Of a stretch of 56,000 bases of DNA, positions 11,981 to 22,937 are shown in pieces. The notes below the pieces were generated by a model, which was not told where the DNA came from, did no database searches, and saw only the letters and a program-made list of their open reading frames with translations. The DNA is from Diphasiastrum complanatum (Eukaryota > Streptophyta > Lycopodiopsida > Lycopodiales > Lycopodiaceae). A program made the translations under genes and the position numbers. The stretch spans positions 64,595,190-64,651,189 of the forward strand of contig CM055092.1 in NCBI GenBank assembly GCA_029204225.1, read 5' to 3'. Positions within the stretch are counted from its first letter, which is position 1. Each line of letters begins with the position of its first letter.

Positions 11981-11992
11981 TGGCACCGTTGC
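11981..11992 (+). other. Primer-binding site of the gag-only element (tRNA-Asp-like)
   Basis: TGGCACCGTTGC lies two bases after the LTR. It resembles the TGGCGCCGTTGC primer site used by some plant gypsy lineages (Tat/Athila type), with one substitution. All other primer sites in this window are of the initiator-Met type. Confidence 0.65.
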
Positions 11993-12319
11993 TGCTTGAA
12001 CTCCACACCTCATAAACACACACTTGCTGCAACAATGTTCTTGAACAGATCCATAACAGTTCTCATCTGCAGTCTACCTTGCAATCAAACTACCCTATTT
12101 GCAAAACAACCTGCAAGAAACGACAATCGCAGACAAATAGACTTGCTTGCAAATTCGTCTGAAAACCAACTTGCTTGCACCTGAACCTGCAAACCAACTA
12201 GCAAGCCACAACAACTGCAAACACTGGCGATCAGACTTGCTTTAGTATCAATCTGCAAAACCAGAGCCCACACCCATCAACTACACTCCTTCAGCCGTCC
12301 CATCACACTCCATTTCTTT

Positions 12320-12890
12320 CATATCTCAGCCGACGCTTTTCTTCATATCTCAACCGACGCTTCCCTTCATATCTAAACCAACGCTTTCTTCATATATCAA
12401 CCGATGTTTCCCTTCAAATCTCAACCGACGGTTCACGTCAGATTTCGACCGACAGGTTTTTGATCAGATCTCGACTGACGGATTTGCGTCAGATCTCGAT
12501 TGACAGGTTTTTGAACAGATCTCGACCGACAGGTTCGCGTCAGATCCGACCAACGGGTTCGCGTCAGATCTCGACCGACGGATTTTTGATCAGATCTCGC
12601 CTGACGGGTTCGCATCAGATCTTGACCGACAAATTGCGTCAGATCTCGATTGACGGATTCGATCAGATCTCGACCGACAGGTTCGCGTTAGATCTCGACC
12701 GACGGGTTTTCGATCAGATCTCGACCGACGATTTCGCGTCAGATCTCGACTAACAGGTGCGCTTCAGATCTCGACCGACGGACTTTTGATCAGATCTCGA
12801 CCGACGGGTTCGCGTCAGATCTTGACGACGGGTTTGCGTCAGATCTCAACAGACGGATTTTCGATCAGATCTCGACCGACGGTTCTGGGT
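12320..12890. repeat. Minisatellite of about 22 units of 24-26 bp in the element leader
   Basis: The core unit is close to TCAGATCTCGACCGACGG plus a variable 6-8 base tail ending in GCG or TTTTGA. Most units contain AGATCT. The first five units (12320-12430) are a diverged form with CATATCTCAACCGACG. The array sits between the primer site and gag. It gives open frames on both strands that are artefacts of the repeat. Confidence 0.9.
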
Positions 12891-13208
12891 GCAACCTCTA
12901 CCAACGGGATTCCTCACCATCTCAACTGACCAACTCCACACCAGACCACAGAACTTTCAAATGACACCTCTGATTGGCATTTCGATTGCCATCTCCCCAA
13001 AGCCTTAGAGGTTGGAAAAAAAAAAAAGGATAAATACCAAAAAAAATTAAAAAAAATAAAACTCATACCACTAGAAAGCAATTTCCATACTAAGTCTCCA
13101 CCTTCACTTTCTTCAATACCCTAAAAAATCCAAAAACACCAAAAACCCTAAAAAATCCAAAAACACTAGAAACACATACCCAACACAAAAACGACACAAC
13201 AGTACCCA

Positions 13209-14394
13209 ATGGCCGACAATACAGATCTTGAAATCCTTGAAGATTATCCATACAAGATCAGATCCCCTGTAGTTGAACAAATCATACGTCATAGGTTCTA
13301 CCGAATGTGGGCCCAAATACACGAGCCATCCACAAACCCATTTGAGGGACAAGAACCTGATAGAGCTGAGTCCTCACGCGCACGACCCCAATTTTATGGT
13401 GCTGAACCCTCACAGGCCAGAACCAACCTTAATGGAGTCTCTGCTACCCACAGACTGGTGAATTTTTCAACCTTGATCGTAAAGATAAGACAGACTGGTG
13501 AATTTTGAAAGAATCCTTTATCAAGCGTTTTAAGCTCTTTTGCTTGATCGAGAGCCCTTTTGTCAAATTGAGTAACATCAAAATGGCAAAAGACGAACGT
13601 GTACGAGACTATATTGAGCATTTCAAACACCTCAAAAGTCAAGTCCAAGAGCAGCCCTCCGAACAAATGCTCATCATCTAGTTCCTAGTCGGACTTCCAA
13701 GATGGATTAGATGCGAGCTTCAATCCAATGATGAATATATGAGCCTAAAGTTAGATATGTCTGATCCCATCAAGGAAGAAGACGAAGGATCAGATGTTGA
13801 CGAATTCAAGGAAAGACGAGTACCACGTGCTCCTCTCCATGAGTCGAAGCCGATCGAGGATACCCGAGATCAGCTTTGAAAATCCCAGTTGGAGTTGTTT
13901 AATAAACAACATCAACTATAGATGGAAAAACTCACCAATGAGTTTCAAGCTACCCTGAAGTCTATCCAAAGCAGTATGTCTGTCAGTCAAACCCTGCATA
14001 GGTACCTTATAGACGAAAAACAATATGGTGCCCACATTGCCGGGCTACGCATCATGTTGATGCTTTTCCTTCATATTCGCCTATCCAAGCACATACAATC
14101 CAACAATATGAAGCACAACCATCACATTCTCGACATTCCTTGACTTATCCTGAATATCCACCAGAAAGTCCAGAACCATTAGCCATACAAGATGGCTATG
14201 CTGCTATACAAGGGCCATTGCACACCAGATGTTTCATCTGTGGTGAAACTGGCCACTTCATGGTTGATTGTCCAATTGAGACCCAGTACCATGCTGAGTG
14301 TCCCGACTGTATCAGAAAACATAGTTTCAAAGACTGTCCAAAACAACTAGCTAAGGTCCTACCTGCACGTCACGTGAGTTATGAATCACAATAG
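13209..14394 (+). pseudogene. gag of the gag-only element, with two zinc knuckles
   Basis: The ATG at 13209 opens MADNTDLEILEDYPYK. After a short direct duplication around 13450-13506 that breaks the frame, a capsid-like segment follows (KRFKLFCLIESPF ... VRDYIEHFKHLK ... FLVGLPRWIRCEL). It carries an in-frame TAG at 13679. More breaks near 13880 and 14090 lead to a last frame (14140-14394). That frame holds CFICGETGHFMVDC (CX2CX4HX4C) and a second CPDCIRKHSFKDC (CX2CX3HX4C). The order of capsid and nucleocapsid supports gag. The breaks mean this copy is unlikely to make a full protein. Confidence 0.8.
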
Positions 14395-16697
14395 GATCTT
14401 CATGACAACAACGCGAGCACTATAGCACCCTCCCGTTCAACCTGCTACTCACTCGGGAAGTTTCTAGCAAACTTCTACAATAACACACAATACACCAGCT
14501 CCATAATGAAAAAAGACAATATGAAATGAGTCGTTGTCAAAAGAAAGTGAAACCGATATCCCGTCATCTGCTGCAATGTCCAACCAAGAGCAACCTCCAC
14601 AGAGAATTGACAGTTTTTCTCCACTTCTACAACCTCAAATCTTTTTGTCTTTCCAAATGCTGATAAGATTTCCAATGTGCCAATACACAATAAATCTAGG
14701 ATTCGAAAATCCAGATCGAGATTCGTTCTAAATCTCGTGCTCAGAGAGGTCCTTAGGACAATAGTACCTCAACCATACCTGCATCTCAAGCTATATCTTA
14801 CAACATCTGTTATCAATGATGGTAGATTTAGTGTCACCCACCCTGCCTTGTTTTGACAAGGGCATGTCAGAGTAAGTCACATTACTCTACAAAACAAAAG
14901 GAATATTGCAATTGTCAAGGTACATTATCAATGTTGATGAATGCAAGTTTTGTTAGACAAGTGCACTACAGTTCTCACTCTCTGTACAGTTTGTTTATTT
15001 CCTTGTTTCTCTTCATTCCTAGTGTGTGATTGATTTTTGCATGAGAAATAGCTATTGCACAAGAGTCTTTTGTAGAGCATCTGAAAACACATTTTCATTC
15101 ATTTATCCATCTTCAGATTCCCTTGTACAGCAGTCTAGGATTTCTGAGACATATGAGAAATCCATGTCAAATTAGAGTTGATTACTGCATCTCATTGCCA
15201 TATTATTTTTTGAGTCAACTACAGCAAGATCGAAACAAATTTAGTTAAAATTTGTTTAATCTTTAGTCCAGTTGCATGTTCAACAAGTTTCAACTACGTG
15301 TTCCACACGTCGATCCAATCCTGAGCATGACCAGTTACCAGTACCAACAACCCCACCAATCGATTTTTTTTTGGGGGGGAGAGAGTGGATCTGCTTGGAT
15401 CCACTGGAGTAGTTACGTTGCCAACAACAACATTAGCAAGATCGACAGCCAAGGTCACAAGTCAAATATGAAAAGACAAGGCTAAAGAAGGCAGATGGGT
15501 AATCCGAAGAGACTCAATCAGAAGAAGTATTCCAGTCATGACGAAGATCCTTCAGAAAAGAGAAACACAAGCATTGGAAAATCAGTCTCCTTCTTCAACC
15601 AACCTCTTGCCATACTTCTGCGCCCATTCTCATGTCTATCGTCCACACCATCTACCGTTGTCACCACCACCATCCCTTCCATCTGTTTGTTTATCATCAG
15701 TTTACTGTTCTTCTGAGAAATTTCCAGTTTTTTATAGTCTTACCGAAGCAGCTGATAGATCATTGCAAGTGTCTTGCAGAGACCAACTACCACCTATATT
15801 GGTTGTTCAACCGAAAAAGACCTACAAAGGCAGGCAAAGCAGTTAAAAGAAATAAAGAGAAAGATCCAAGAAGCTGAGGAGGAAAGGACAAAACTTAAGC
15901 AACAGATGAGTCACATCAATTTTGATCAAAAGAAACTCTCTGGAGTAATGATAATTGAAATCCCCTTTCATGAAGCCCAAAGAGATCCAAAAGTAACGGA
16001 TCAAAAGAAAGAGCTGCAGAAAAGAAAGATGAAGACAACCGTGAACCTGCAAATAAAGCAAGCTCCTCACCCAGCAAGTGGTGGTCAAAGCTCAACATTG
16101 CAAGGGTCCAAGGCTGCAACTGTAGAACTATCAGTTCCTTCATCCTTTCACCAAGCCTTCATCATATTTCCTTACCGTTATCAAACCATCCATTCAAATC
16201 TATTCCTACCACCAATGTTTGATGAGTCCATCCCCTTGAGACTAATAACCAAAGTTTGTGCAACCTACCAGATCGAAGGTTTTCCTCGACACTGAAACTT
16301 CAGCTAAGAGAATAACCACAGAAACACCCAGAGGCAAATGGAGGATACAGACCTCCCAGAAGATAGAATCTGCCAAGAAACCAAAGACGAAACAGTCAAT
16401 GGCAGATACAAGTGACAAAACAAAGAGACACACGAGAAGCACTCATGCATGTAGATTTGTGAAGCTGCTGAGAGCTCTCCAAATTTTGAGAATGTCAACC
16501 CATTACAGTAATAAGACATTCTGGTTAAATTGCGACAATTTGCGAAAACAATTTTTGATAAAGATTGACAACAATAAACACTTGGTTTTATGCAAGCGAA
16601 CGAGAATCTACGCTTTTCCAAGTGCCGATCGAAGACGCCAATGTGGAAGCAGAGCGACATCGTCCAATATGAGTTGCAGTTGGTCCTGCAACACATT
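14395..16697 (+). other. 3' interior of the gag-only element, no pol genes
   Basis: About 2.3 kb separate gag from the 3' LTR. The longest frame (15774-16295) contains a charged heptad-like stretch (KQLKEIKRKIQEAEEERTK) that could form a short coiled coil. Several overlapping frames compete and none carries an enzyme motif. Expected pol motifs (FLDD, DSG, HHCC, DDE) are absent on both strands. Confidence 0.55.
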
Positions 16698-16710
16698 AGG
16701 GGTGGGATGA
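16698..16710 (+). other. Polypurine tract of the gag-only element
   Basis: AGGGGTGGGATGA directly precedes the 3' LTR, where plus-strand DNA synthesis is primed. It is mostly purine with two T interruptions. Confidence 0.7.
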
Positions 16711-17848
16711 TGTTGGCTAATTCTGACGAATCCCCAAGATACTCGGACAGAGCAACTCAAGAGCACCTCTCACCTTAGACCGAGGAGGTCTCTGAGAAGA
16801 CGAGACGAACGAAGACTGAGAGCCTAGTATGAGAGCCGAGAAATGCTAGTTAGTAATAACAAGCCATAACTGTGTAAGCCTCATGGTGAATCCCGAAAGA
16901 TGGAATGACCATGTAGGAACTAGTATTTCTAGGCAAATGTAATAAATGCAAGTAGACCCCTCTTAAAAAAAGTAGAGTGAGCCACCTTTTGATGGTGACC
17001 TCTAGTGGAGAGCATTATTCCACTTGTAATTTGTGAAATGTGGAAATTCCACTAGGATGCCACCTAAGCAGCTCTGTTGCTCATTTAAGAGACTCCCTCT
17101 TTGTGAAGAGGAGCTTTTTGTGAATTGTATCAACTCCATGCTGAAATGAGAAGAGCCTTCACGAGTTTGGTGCATCCATTGAGCTCCTTGATTATGCTTG
17201 TTTCTTGAGTGATGCATTTATGATCTTGCCCTTCCCTCCTTTTGTGTGTGGTTGTGGATTGTAGAGTGGATTAGATTTGTTGCTTTCCTAGAGTGGATTA
17301 GCTTCTTTCCTTGTTTGTGGATTAATGTAGGAACCAGCATTCAGGTAAACTAAATAGGCTGGATCTGTGGTGTAGTTCTTTCATATCTCTTTACAATCCA
17401 GTTCTTGATGTTCTTGGGATGTCCAAGAATCAAAAGACTGGTTAGTTTCTTGATTCTTGGACTTCTAACATGCTGTAGATTAGTTTTTGTTTCTTGTTTT
17501 GTTAATTTATGCAAGTAAAGCAGTGTAGGATCTGATTTAATTTCATTTTGCAGCAAAGTAGAAGTAGGAATCCATCGTTGTTCAACTGAGCAGTAACGTA
17601 GATCATTTGTTAAACACATTGGCTTGCATTTTGGTTGATTATGCATGTGCATTGAATTCAAGAGTGACCCATCTGGATGTCCTCTGATAGGCAGGACAAT
17701 ACTACAATGATTATCTGCCCCTTCTGCCTTACCTTAAAACAAGAAAGGTAATCTCAAGAAGTGCTCACACTCTCCACTGATAAGCAAAAGAAGAAAGAAA
17801 CAAAGAAGGACTAGTTAACATATTTTGTAGGCTCTGAAGATGTCAACA
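16711..17848 (+). repeat. 3' LTR of the gag-only element (1,138 bp)
   Basis: It matches 10836-11978 in order, with about a dozen substitutions in the first 400 bases and a small deletion near 17728. It ends GTCAACA followed by CTTAT. Confidence 0.92.
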
Positions 17849-17853
17849 CTTAT

Positions 17854-19260
17854 TCTTCTCTATTTGCTCTTGATCTAAGTCCACTAAGTTAAGAATTTTT
17901 AACAATCCACAACTCTTAGACACATTTTAGAGAAATCCAAAATGGGTTTGGCAAACAAAGAATAAGCTTCATACTGTTAATCAAAAAATTTCATCACATT
18001 AGCAATTGAAATCATCCCATATGGATGTACATATTTGTCTCCAAACAGAGTAACTACTTTCTTACCCTCTTGAAAAGAGAGCACATGCTTTTCAAATTCT
18101 ATATCAAGAGATTTCTTAAATAACCATTCATCCTTGGGATTATGACCGTACGTGCTAAATCTAAAACATGAAAATCTATTAACTCTCCGTAATCTTGAAT
18201 CCAAACTGGGAGCTTCGGAACTTTGACATCCCAAGTCTCCAACTCACACTTGAAGCTAGATATACCTTATATCTATGATCACTGGCTTCAATTTCTAGGC
18301 CAAGTTTCTGCACAAGACCAGAGTTAAAAAAATTTATGAGTTGAACCCACTATCCACCAATGTACTGACTTCATGTCTTTTAACTGTGCCTTTCAAACAA
18401 AATAATTCATTAGGCAAGAATGAAGCAGTACTGAATGAACATTCACACTCGCAATTAACCTTTTTAATTGCCAATCTTAGATGTTCTTTACCTGACATCT
18501 CAATGACTTGAGCTGCGGATTTCTTTCACTCCAGGCAGAACTTTATAACATGTCCAAGCTTGTTACAAACAAAACACACATTCGCCCTCCTAGCCTGCTT
18601 TCGAGAGATTTGCTTCATTTGCTTAAAGTCCGATGCCATTTGATCTAGTTCAAAATATTTATTGGGCTTTTTATCACAAACTTGTTTCTTTCCCTTCTTT
18701 TGGTTGGATCCAGATGGATTAGCCTGAAACTGCTTCTTGGATGCCACCACCGTGGAATCATAAGCTTTTGTGACTCGTACAATGTCATCAAAAGTCTGAA
18801 GCACATTTCACTTACATTCATTATGATAATCGGCTGGCAAACCTAGGATAAATTGCTAGAGTGCCAGTTTCACATCGAATGACAGAACTTTGTTCCATAA
18901 ATCCATAAATTCTTGTAGGTACGAGACTAAACTCCAAGTACCCATTTTGCAATTGACAAATCTTTGGTAGAAATCTAAATCGTCCACAACCTCAAACGAT
19001 TTTTTGAATACTTCCATGAATTCTTCCTACGTAGTGGGGTTGGGTTGCAAATCATGCCACCACAACAAAGCCTTTCCTCAGAAGAACAGAACCATGCTCT
19101 CGATTTTTTTCTCTTCTGGAATTGCGTGTAGATTGAAGTAACGGTCCTGGAACAAACTATGAAATCGATTAATGTTGATCTATCAGTTTCACAAATGTCA
19201 TACTATTTCGAACTCATTCCGAAACATCATGCATGCATCAAACTTGACATACACTGATTT
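17854..19260 (-). pseudogene. Ty3/gypsy element D, protease and gag part
   Basis: This continues element D beyond the inserted gag-only element. On the minus strand gag lies at about 19260-18530 and ends in the zinc knuckle CFVCNKLGHVIKFC. Basic linker residues (NQKKGKKQVCDKK) precede the knuckle. A protease follows, with LVDSG near 18350 and then a stop. A frame at 17977-18234 (FQEGKKVVTLFGDKYVHPYG) fits the protease-to-RT spacer. Gag has several stops, including in its capsid part. Together with 10139-10835 this gives gag-protease-RT order on one strand. Confidence 0.75.
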
Positions 19261-19289
19261 TTTTTAAAAATCAATTTTTTTTTTGTAAA

Positions 19290-19384
19290 TAGCCTAGTAA
19301 TTGGGAAATCAGTAATCCCTCTTGTGGATTGATGAGATCCAATTAAGGTCCATAAGTGTCAGTTCTTCACATGGTATTAGAGCC
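19290..19384 (+). repeat. LTR end and initiator-Met primer-binding site of an unidentified element
   Basis: TGGTATTAGAGCC (19372-19384) directly follows a segment ending CACA, the arrangement at an LTR/leader junction. Only about 80 bases of the presumed LTR are present. Similar words occur at 10110-10155. No coding region of this element follows. Confidence 0.5.
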
Positions 19385-19585
19385 TTGTTCAAGAGGTTGA
19401 GTGTTTGATCCATTCTTAAGTCCAAAAACAACATTTTTTTCGAACAAAAATCTAGTCTTGTAGGGACGAGTTTCTAATAAGTGGTAGTATTGAAAATTTG
19501 GGTTCTATCATTGCAAATAGGCTTCAGGTGTGTTTTCCACATGTGTGAAGGTGTGCAAAACCAAAGTGCAAGCCATTTCTTTGAG

Positions 19586-20629
19586 TTAGCCCCGAATTAG
19601 CATGTTGTTCATAAAATAAGCATAAGTGGAATCAAGATCCACTTGTTTTCCTTTGTCATCATAAGTGAGCCTCTTGGGCTCGGATCTCTCCCTCATGGAT
19701 CTTCTAGTGAAAAACCGAGGACTTCCATCTTCAAATCTCAACTCCTCCATATGTTGATTGTCTTCAATAACAATAGGTGATAGATTTTGAGGTTGCTTGA
19801 TCTCGGCCCCTCCAAGATTGGACTTTTCTTCTTCATGAAAAACTACATCTCTAATATCAATTACTTTAGAGGTAGAGAGCATGTAGATTCGATAGGCTTT
19901 CTTGTTGGATGAATATCCAACCAAGAGGAGGAAAAACAAGGTAATCTTGCAAATGAGGGAGAAGAAAGATGATTTTGAATCATGTTCGATGACATCAACC
20001 ACATCATCCTCGGCTACCATCACAAATTGGTTAGGATCAGAGAAAGCATCAAGTTGTCGGCAATTTTTCTATTATGGCATAGCTTTGGACAAGGTTAGGA
20101 AAATCACTACTTAAACCATTCAAAACAACTTGCACAAGCTCACTTTCCTTAATAGGTTCACCAATATAGGCAAGCTCCTTGTTCAAGCATGATCATCCAA
20201 CAAGCCATTAAGTATAACTTGAACAAGTTCTCCTTAATGCTCTCATCAATACATGCTAACCTAAAAGGTGTATTATAGGACCTCAAAAAGCCTAAGAATG
20301 ACCTATTCAAGCTCTCAAATGGCTGATTCACTTTCCTAAAGAGTGGTGGCATTTAATTCCTTATGAGAATCTCTTATAGGAGACTTGTACTCCAAGACTT
20401 TCTAATTTGGTTTGATTGAATGAAAGTGACTCAATCTCAATTTTTGAAGCTATAACTCAGCAAATCAGATCCCCTTTGATCTTTTTTCATTCAAATGGAA
20501 CCAAATTTGGAGGTACTATCCCTAGATTATCAACTAGTAGCAAAGGCAAAACCAATACTACTCAAAATCTAGGACCAAAGCTTGGAAAATTCAAACCTAA
20601 TGATCACTTTTGATTAGGCTCTGATACCA
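19586..20629 (-). pseudogene. Minus-strand copia remnant: leader, gag piece and integrase tail
   Basis: Reading leftward, a primer site (20617-20629) is followed by a non-coding leader. A short gag piece with the same YIGEPIKESELVQ block as copia 1 lies near 20170-20065. The integrase C-terminal linker (VGYSSNKKAYRIY, VIDIRDVVFHEEE, RRSMRERSEPKR) is in the frame 19586-20023. The protease and integrase core between them are deleted. The gag similarity to copia 1 suggests a related element in the opposite orientation. Confidence 0.7.
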
Positions 20630-20905
20630 TGTGTACAATAAAATGAATCCCAATCAATGCTAAAAGTGATGGAGAATGCACATGATGATCTCAAGATCCA
20701 CTAACAACGCAAAAATTGCTAAAAATAGTCCTACATTCTCTCTACAATGCTGATGTATATTTTGTACTCATTAGTAAAGATGCCATTTGACCTCGTGTGA
20801 GGAATTAACATGATTAGGCATAGAGCTAATCTTCTATACACGTGGCATATGTCACATCACCATTTACAAGTGGAATTACATCAAACTAGACAAGCTAGAA
20901 TTGTG
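20630..20905 (-). repeat. Partial 5' LTR of the minus-strand copia remnant
   Basis: It starts (plus-strand view) TGTGTACAATAAAATG directly beside the primer site. It contains AAGCTAGAATTGTGAA, the reverse complement of a word in the copia 1 LTR near 4465. Similarity ends near 20905, so the outer part is missing. Confidence 0.5.
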
Positions 20906-21076
20906 AAATATATCTATATAGTATAAAACTATTTTAGAGAGAGAATGTATATTTTTGTCGCCGAAAATGTCACGCTTTTGCAAAGGAAAAAACTAAATAT
21001 GTTTTAAAAAGCATGGTAAAAAAAAACACAGCCCCCAAAAATATATATACACTTTTTGTGCCTAAGTGCCCATTGC

Positions 21077-21150
21077 CTGTCATCGATGGGCACAAGCAAC
21101 TAGTATACACACACTGTCATCGATGGGCACAAGCAACTAGTATACACACA
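21077..21150. repeat. Perfect 37-bp tandem duplication
   Basis: Two identical 37-bp copies (21077-21113 and 21114-21150) precede a 16-bp palindrome CACACGCATGCGTGTG (21147-21162) and the CA microsatellite. Confidence 0.92.
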
Positions 21151-21162
21151 CGCATGCGTGTG

Positions 21163-21188
21163 CACACACACACACACACACACACACA
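21163..21188. repeat. (CA)13 microsatellite
   Basis: A pure CA run ends one base before the ATG at 21190. Confidence 0.95.
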
Positions 21189-21189
21189 A

Positions 21190-22058
21190 ATGGATTATGG
21201 GAGTGCAAGTGAAGCTAGAAACTATTGCAGCTATCGAAACCCACAACGGCCTCATGTGGCAGGACGTAGAATTTTGAGGAATGGATTGAAAGGAAAAGCT
21301 CAACGGACTCTTACTACCCACAATGTCTGTCCGATCGATATGCGGAATTGTTTGCGTGTGAAGCGCGAATCACAAAGCTGTGAAGCTGACATCTGTGGCA
21401 AAGGATTGGAGAGGTGTTCTCAAACTTATCATGTTCATTTGGATACGTCTGAAAATGATCTAGAGGATGATAGCAGATGGTCTGCTCAAGAGCATTCAGC
21501 TCATTGTCCGGAAAAATGGTCCGAAGATGTTTCTAAGGAGCATATTAGATGTTCTGCACAAGAGCCATCAGCTCATCATATGGGAAAACAGTCTGAAGAC
21601 GTGTCGAAGGAGCGTAGTAGATGGTCTGCACAAGAGCCTGCAGCTCATCGTTGGAGAAATTGCTATAGAGTCGTTTCAAAGGAAAGTGTCAGATGGTCTG
21701 CCCAACCTAGGCCTCATCGTTGGAGAAATCTTCGGAATATGATTCGAAGGATTTTATCAAGCCTTCTCAGCGTTGTGAAAAATTGTTTGAAGATGAATAT
21801 AAAAAATGGATCAGAAGGTCTGTGCAAGAGCCAGGTTCTCGTGGTTGCGAAAAATGTTGTGAAGATATATCAAAGACATGTACGAGATGCTCTGCACAGG
21901 AGCCTTGTGACCTCTGCGGAAAATCCCGTGCTAAAGAGCCTGCAAAGCCTGCCGGGTCTCGGATTAGGATTATTTATCGTAATGTGCCTCCCGATGGCCA
22001 TTACCTAGTACGTTATTATCACTTTGAGTTCGAAACGAAGCATAAACAGACAAATTAA
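21190..22058 (+). pseudogene. Unrecognised frame with 24-residue tandem repeats, one frameshift
   Basis: I do not recognise this protein. From the ATG at 21190 (MDYGSASEARNYCSYR) the first frame runs through a Cys- and Arg-rich part. It then enters repeats with the signature RWSAQEPSAHHMGKQSED, with anchors at 21475, 21547, 21619 and 21691, exactly 72 bp apart. The next spacing is 68 bp, which changes the frame. The repeat then continues in the third frame (anchors 21759, 21813, 21885) and ends with IRIIYRNVPPDGHYLVRYY and a stop at 22056-22058. The preserved period and charged content suggest past coding. The shift could be an old mutation, a sequencing error or an unseen intron. No transposon domain is visible. 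Confidence 0.5.
21475..21930 (+). repeat. 72-bp coding-type repeat, about seven units
   Basis: Spacing between equivalent anchor codons is 72, 72, 72, 68, 54 and 72 bp. Units are diverged in DNA but share residues such as RxSxQEP and SxDxSK. Confidence 0.75.
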
Positions 22059-22167
22059 ATCGCATGATCAGCCGTATCTTGCTAGTCCCGAACCGTACAT
22101 TTATACGGTGGTTTTGTATTTATATGACATTTAAAATATACGCGTTCTTTTTTCTCTTCGTCTTCTG

Positions 22168-22220
22168 CTCGTTGATCTCGCAACGGTGTAGTTGTCCTCG
22201 TTGATCTCGGAGCGGTGTAG
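22168..22220. repeat. Short tandem duplication (about 27 bp twice)
   Basis: CTCGTTGATCTCG followed by CGGTGTAG occurs twice, at 22168 and 22197, 29 bp apart with small differences. It lies 110 bp past the repeat-protein frame. Confidence 0.7.
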
Positions 22221-22658
22221 CAGACCCGAGCTTCCATCACCGGAGGCATGGCCAGATGTAGAATGCAAGTAGACTCTGGGTGAGCATTCAAAGGCAGAGG
22301 TGGAGGGAGCACCTGAAGTATCTTACAGCAGATCGTAGAAGAACCGTAAGTCAGAAGCTGAGAAGCTTGAAGGTTAGACAAGAAGGCAAGGGAGAGCATA
22401 TCAAGGACTTACGCACAGAAACATAACAAAATAAGAAGCGATGTTATCACTGCAAAAGTTATGACATCAGATGATGTGGCTTTTGCAAGGGAACTATAAG
22501 CAAGGAATGCAGATGTGAGGGATGTTGTTGCCTGCTGCAGATGCATGGGATATTAGCTCCCATCGCCCACATCATGTTCTTGCCCGCATTTGCACCTTGA
22601 TCATCTCTTAAGTCACTGAACCAAACCTTGATCATCTGTTAGAGATCAATTTTGTGTT

Positions 22659-22901
22659 ATGGAGGAAAGATCAGTGGACTCGGCTTCCCCTGAAGCAATG
22701 GCAGTTCTCAGCAGATGTGATTCAGGATTGTCCAGAACTAATTCAATGGGGAGCGTAGCCTCTGTTGGGCCAGCGCTAGATTGCTCATACCTTGGGCCAA
22801 TACTAGTCGTCTTTCAACATCGCCAACCAGAGAGACAGAGAGAAACCTCTGGCTCGCAATGTATGCATACAATGCAAAACTATGTACTCATACCGTATTA
22901 A
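22659..22901 (+). CDS. Small hypothetical protein, possibly a first exon
   Basis: An 80-residue frame starts at an ATG (MEERSVDSASPEAMAVLSR) with a Ser- and Ala-rich opening (CDSGLSRTNSMGSVASVG). The composition looks more protein-like than the surrounding AT-rich frames. No domain is recognised. The later half (QRETSGSQCMHTMQNY) reads like non-coding sequence, so a splice site within the frame is possible. A chance frame cannot be excluded. Confidence 0.25.
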   Translation: MEERSVDSASPEAMAVLSRCDSGLSRTNSMGSVASVGPALDCSYLGPILVVFQHRQPERQRETSGSQCMHTMQNYVLIPY

Positions 22902-22937
22902 ATGACCTATTAAAAAAGAAAAAGTGATAATAACGTC

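Larger units (their letters stand above)
10836..17848 (+). mobile_element. Complete gag-only (TR-GAG-like) LTR retrotransposon, 7,013 bp
   Basis: Two long LTRs (10836-11978 and 16711-17848) share TGTTGG...CAACA ends and look about 97% identical by eye. The whole is flanked by CTTAT (10831-10835 and 17849-17853), a 5-bp target duplication. A tRNA-Asp-like primer site follows the 5' LTR and a purine tract precedes the 3' LTR. The 4.7 kb interior holds a minisatellite, a gag with two zinc knuckles and a coiled-coil frame. I find no protease, reverse transcriptase, RNase H or integrase. It matches the non-autonomous TR-GAG class, which depends on enzymes from other elements. It is inserted into gypsy element D. 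Confidence 0.9.

Noticed and set aside
12433-12753. Open frames on both strands through the minisatellite
   Set aside because: They are a by-product of the repeat unit; the encoded peptides are simple repeats with no support.
12320-12890. Regularly spaced short repeats reminiscent of a CRISPR array
   Set aside because: Units are contiguous with no unique spacers and lie inside a plant LTR element, so this is a minisatellite.
22082-22399. Minus-strand 105-codon frame
   Set aside because: No domain, low-complexity composition, and it overlaps short tandem repeats.
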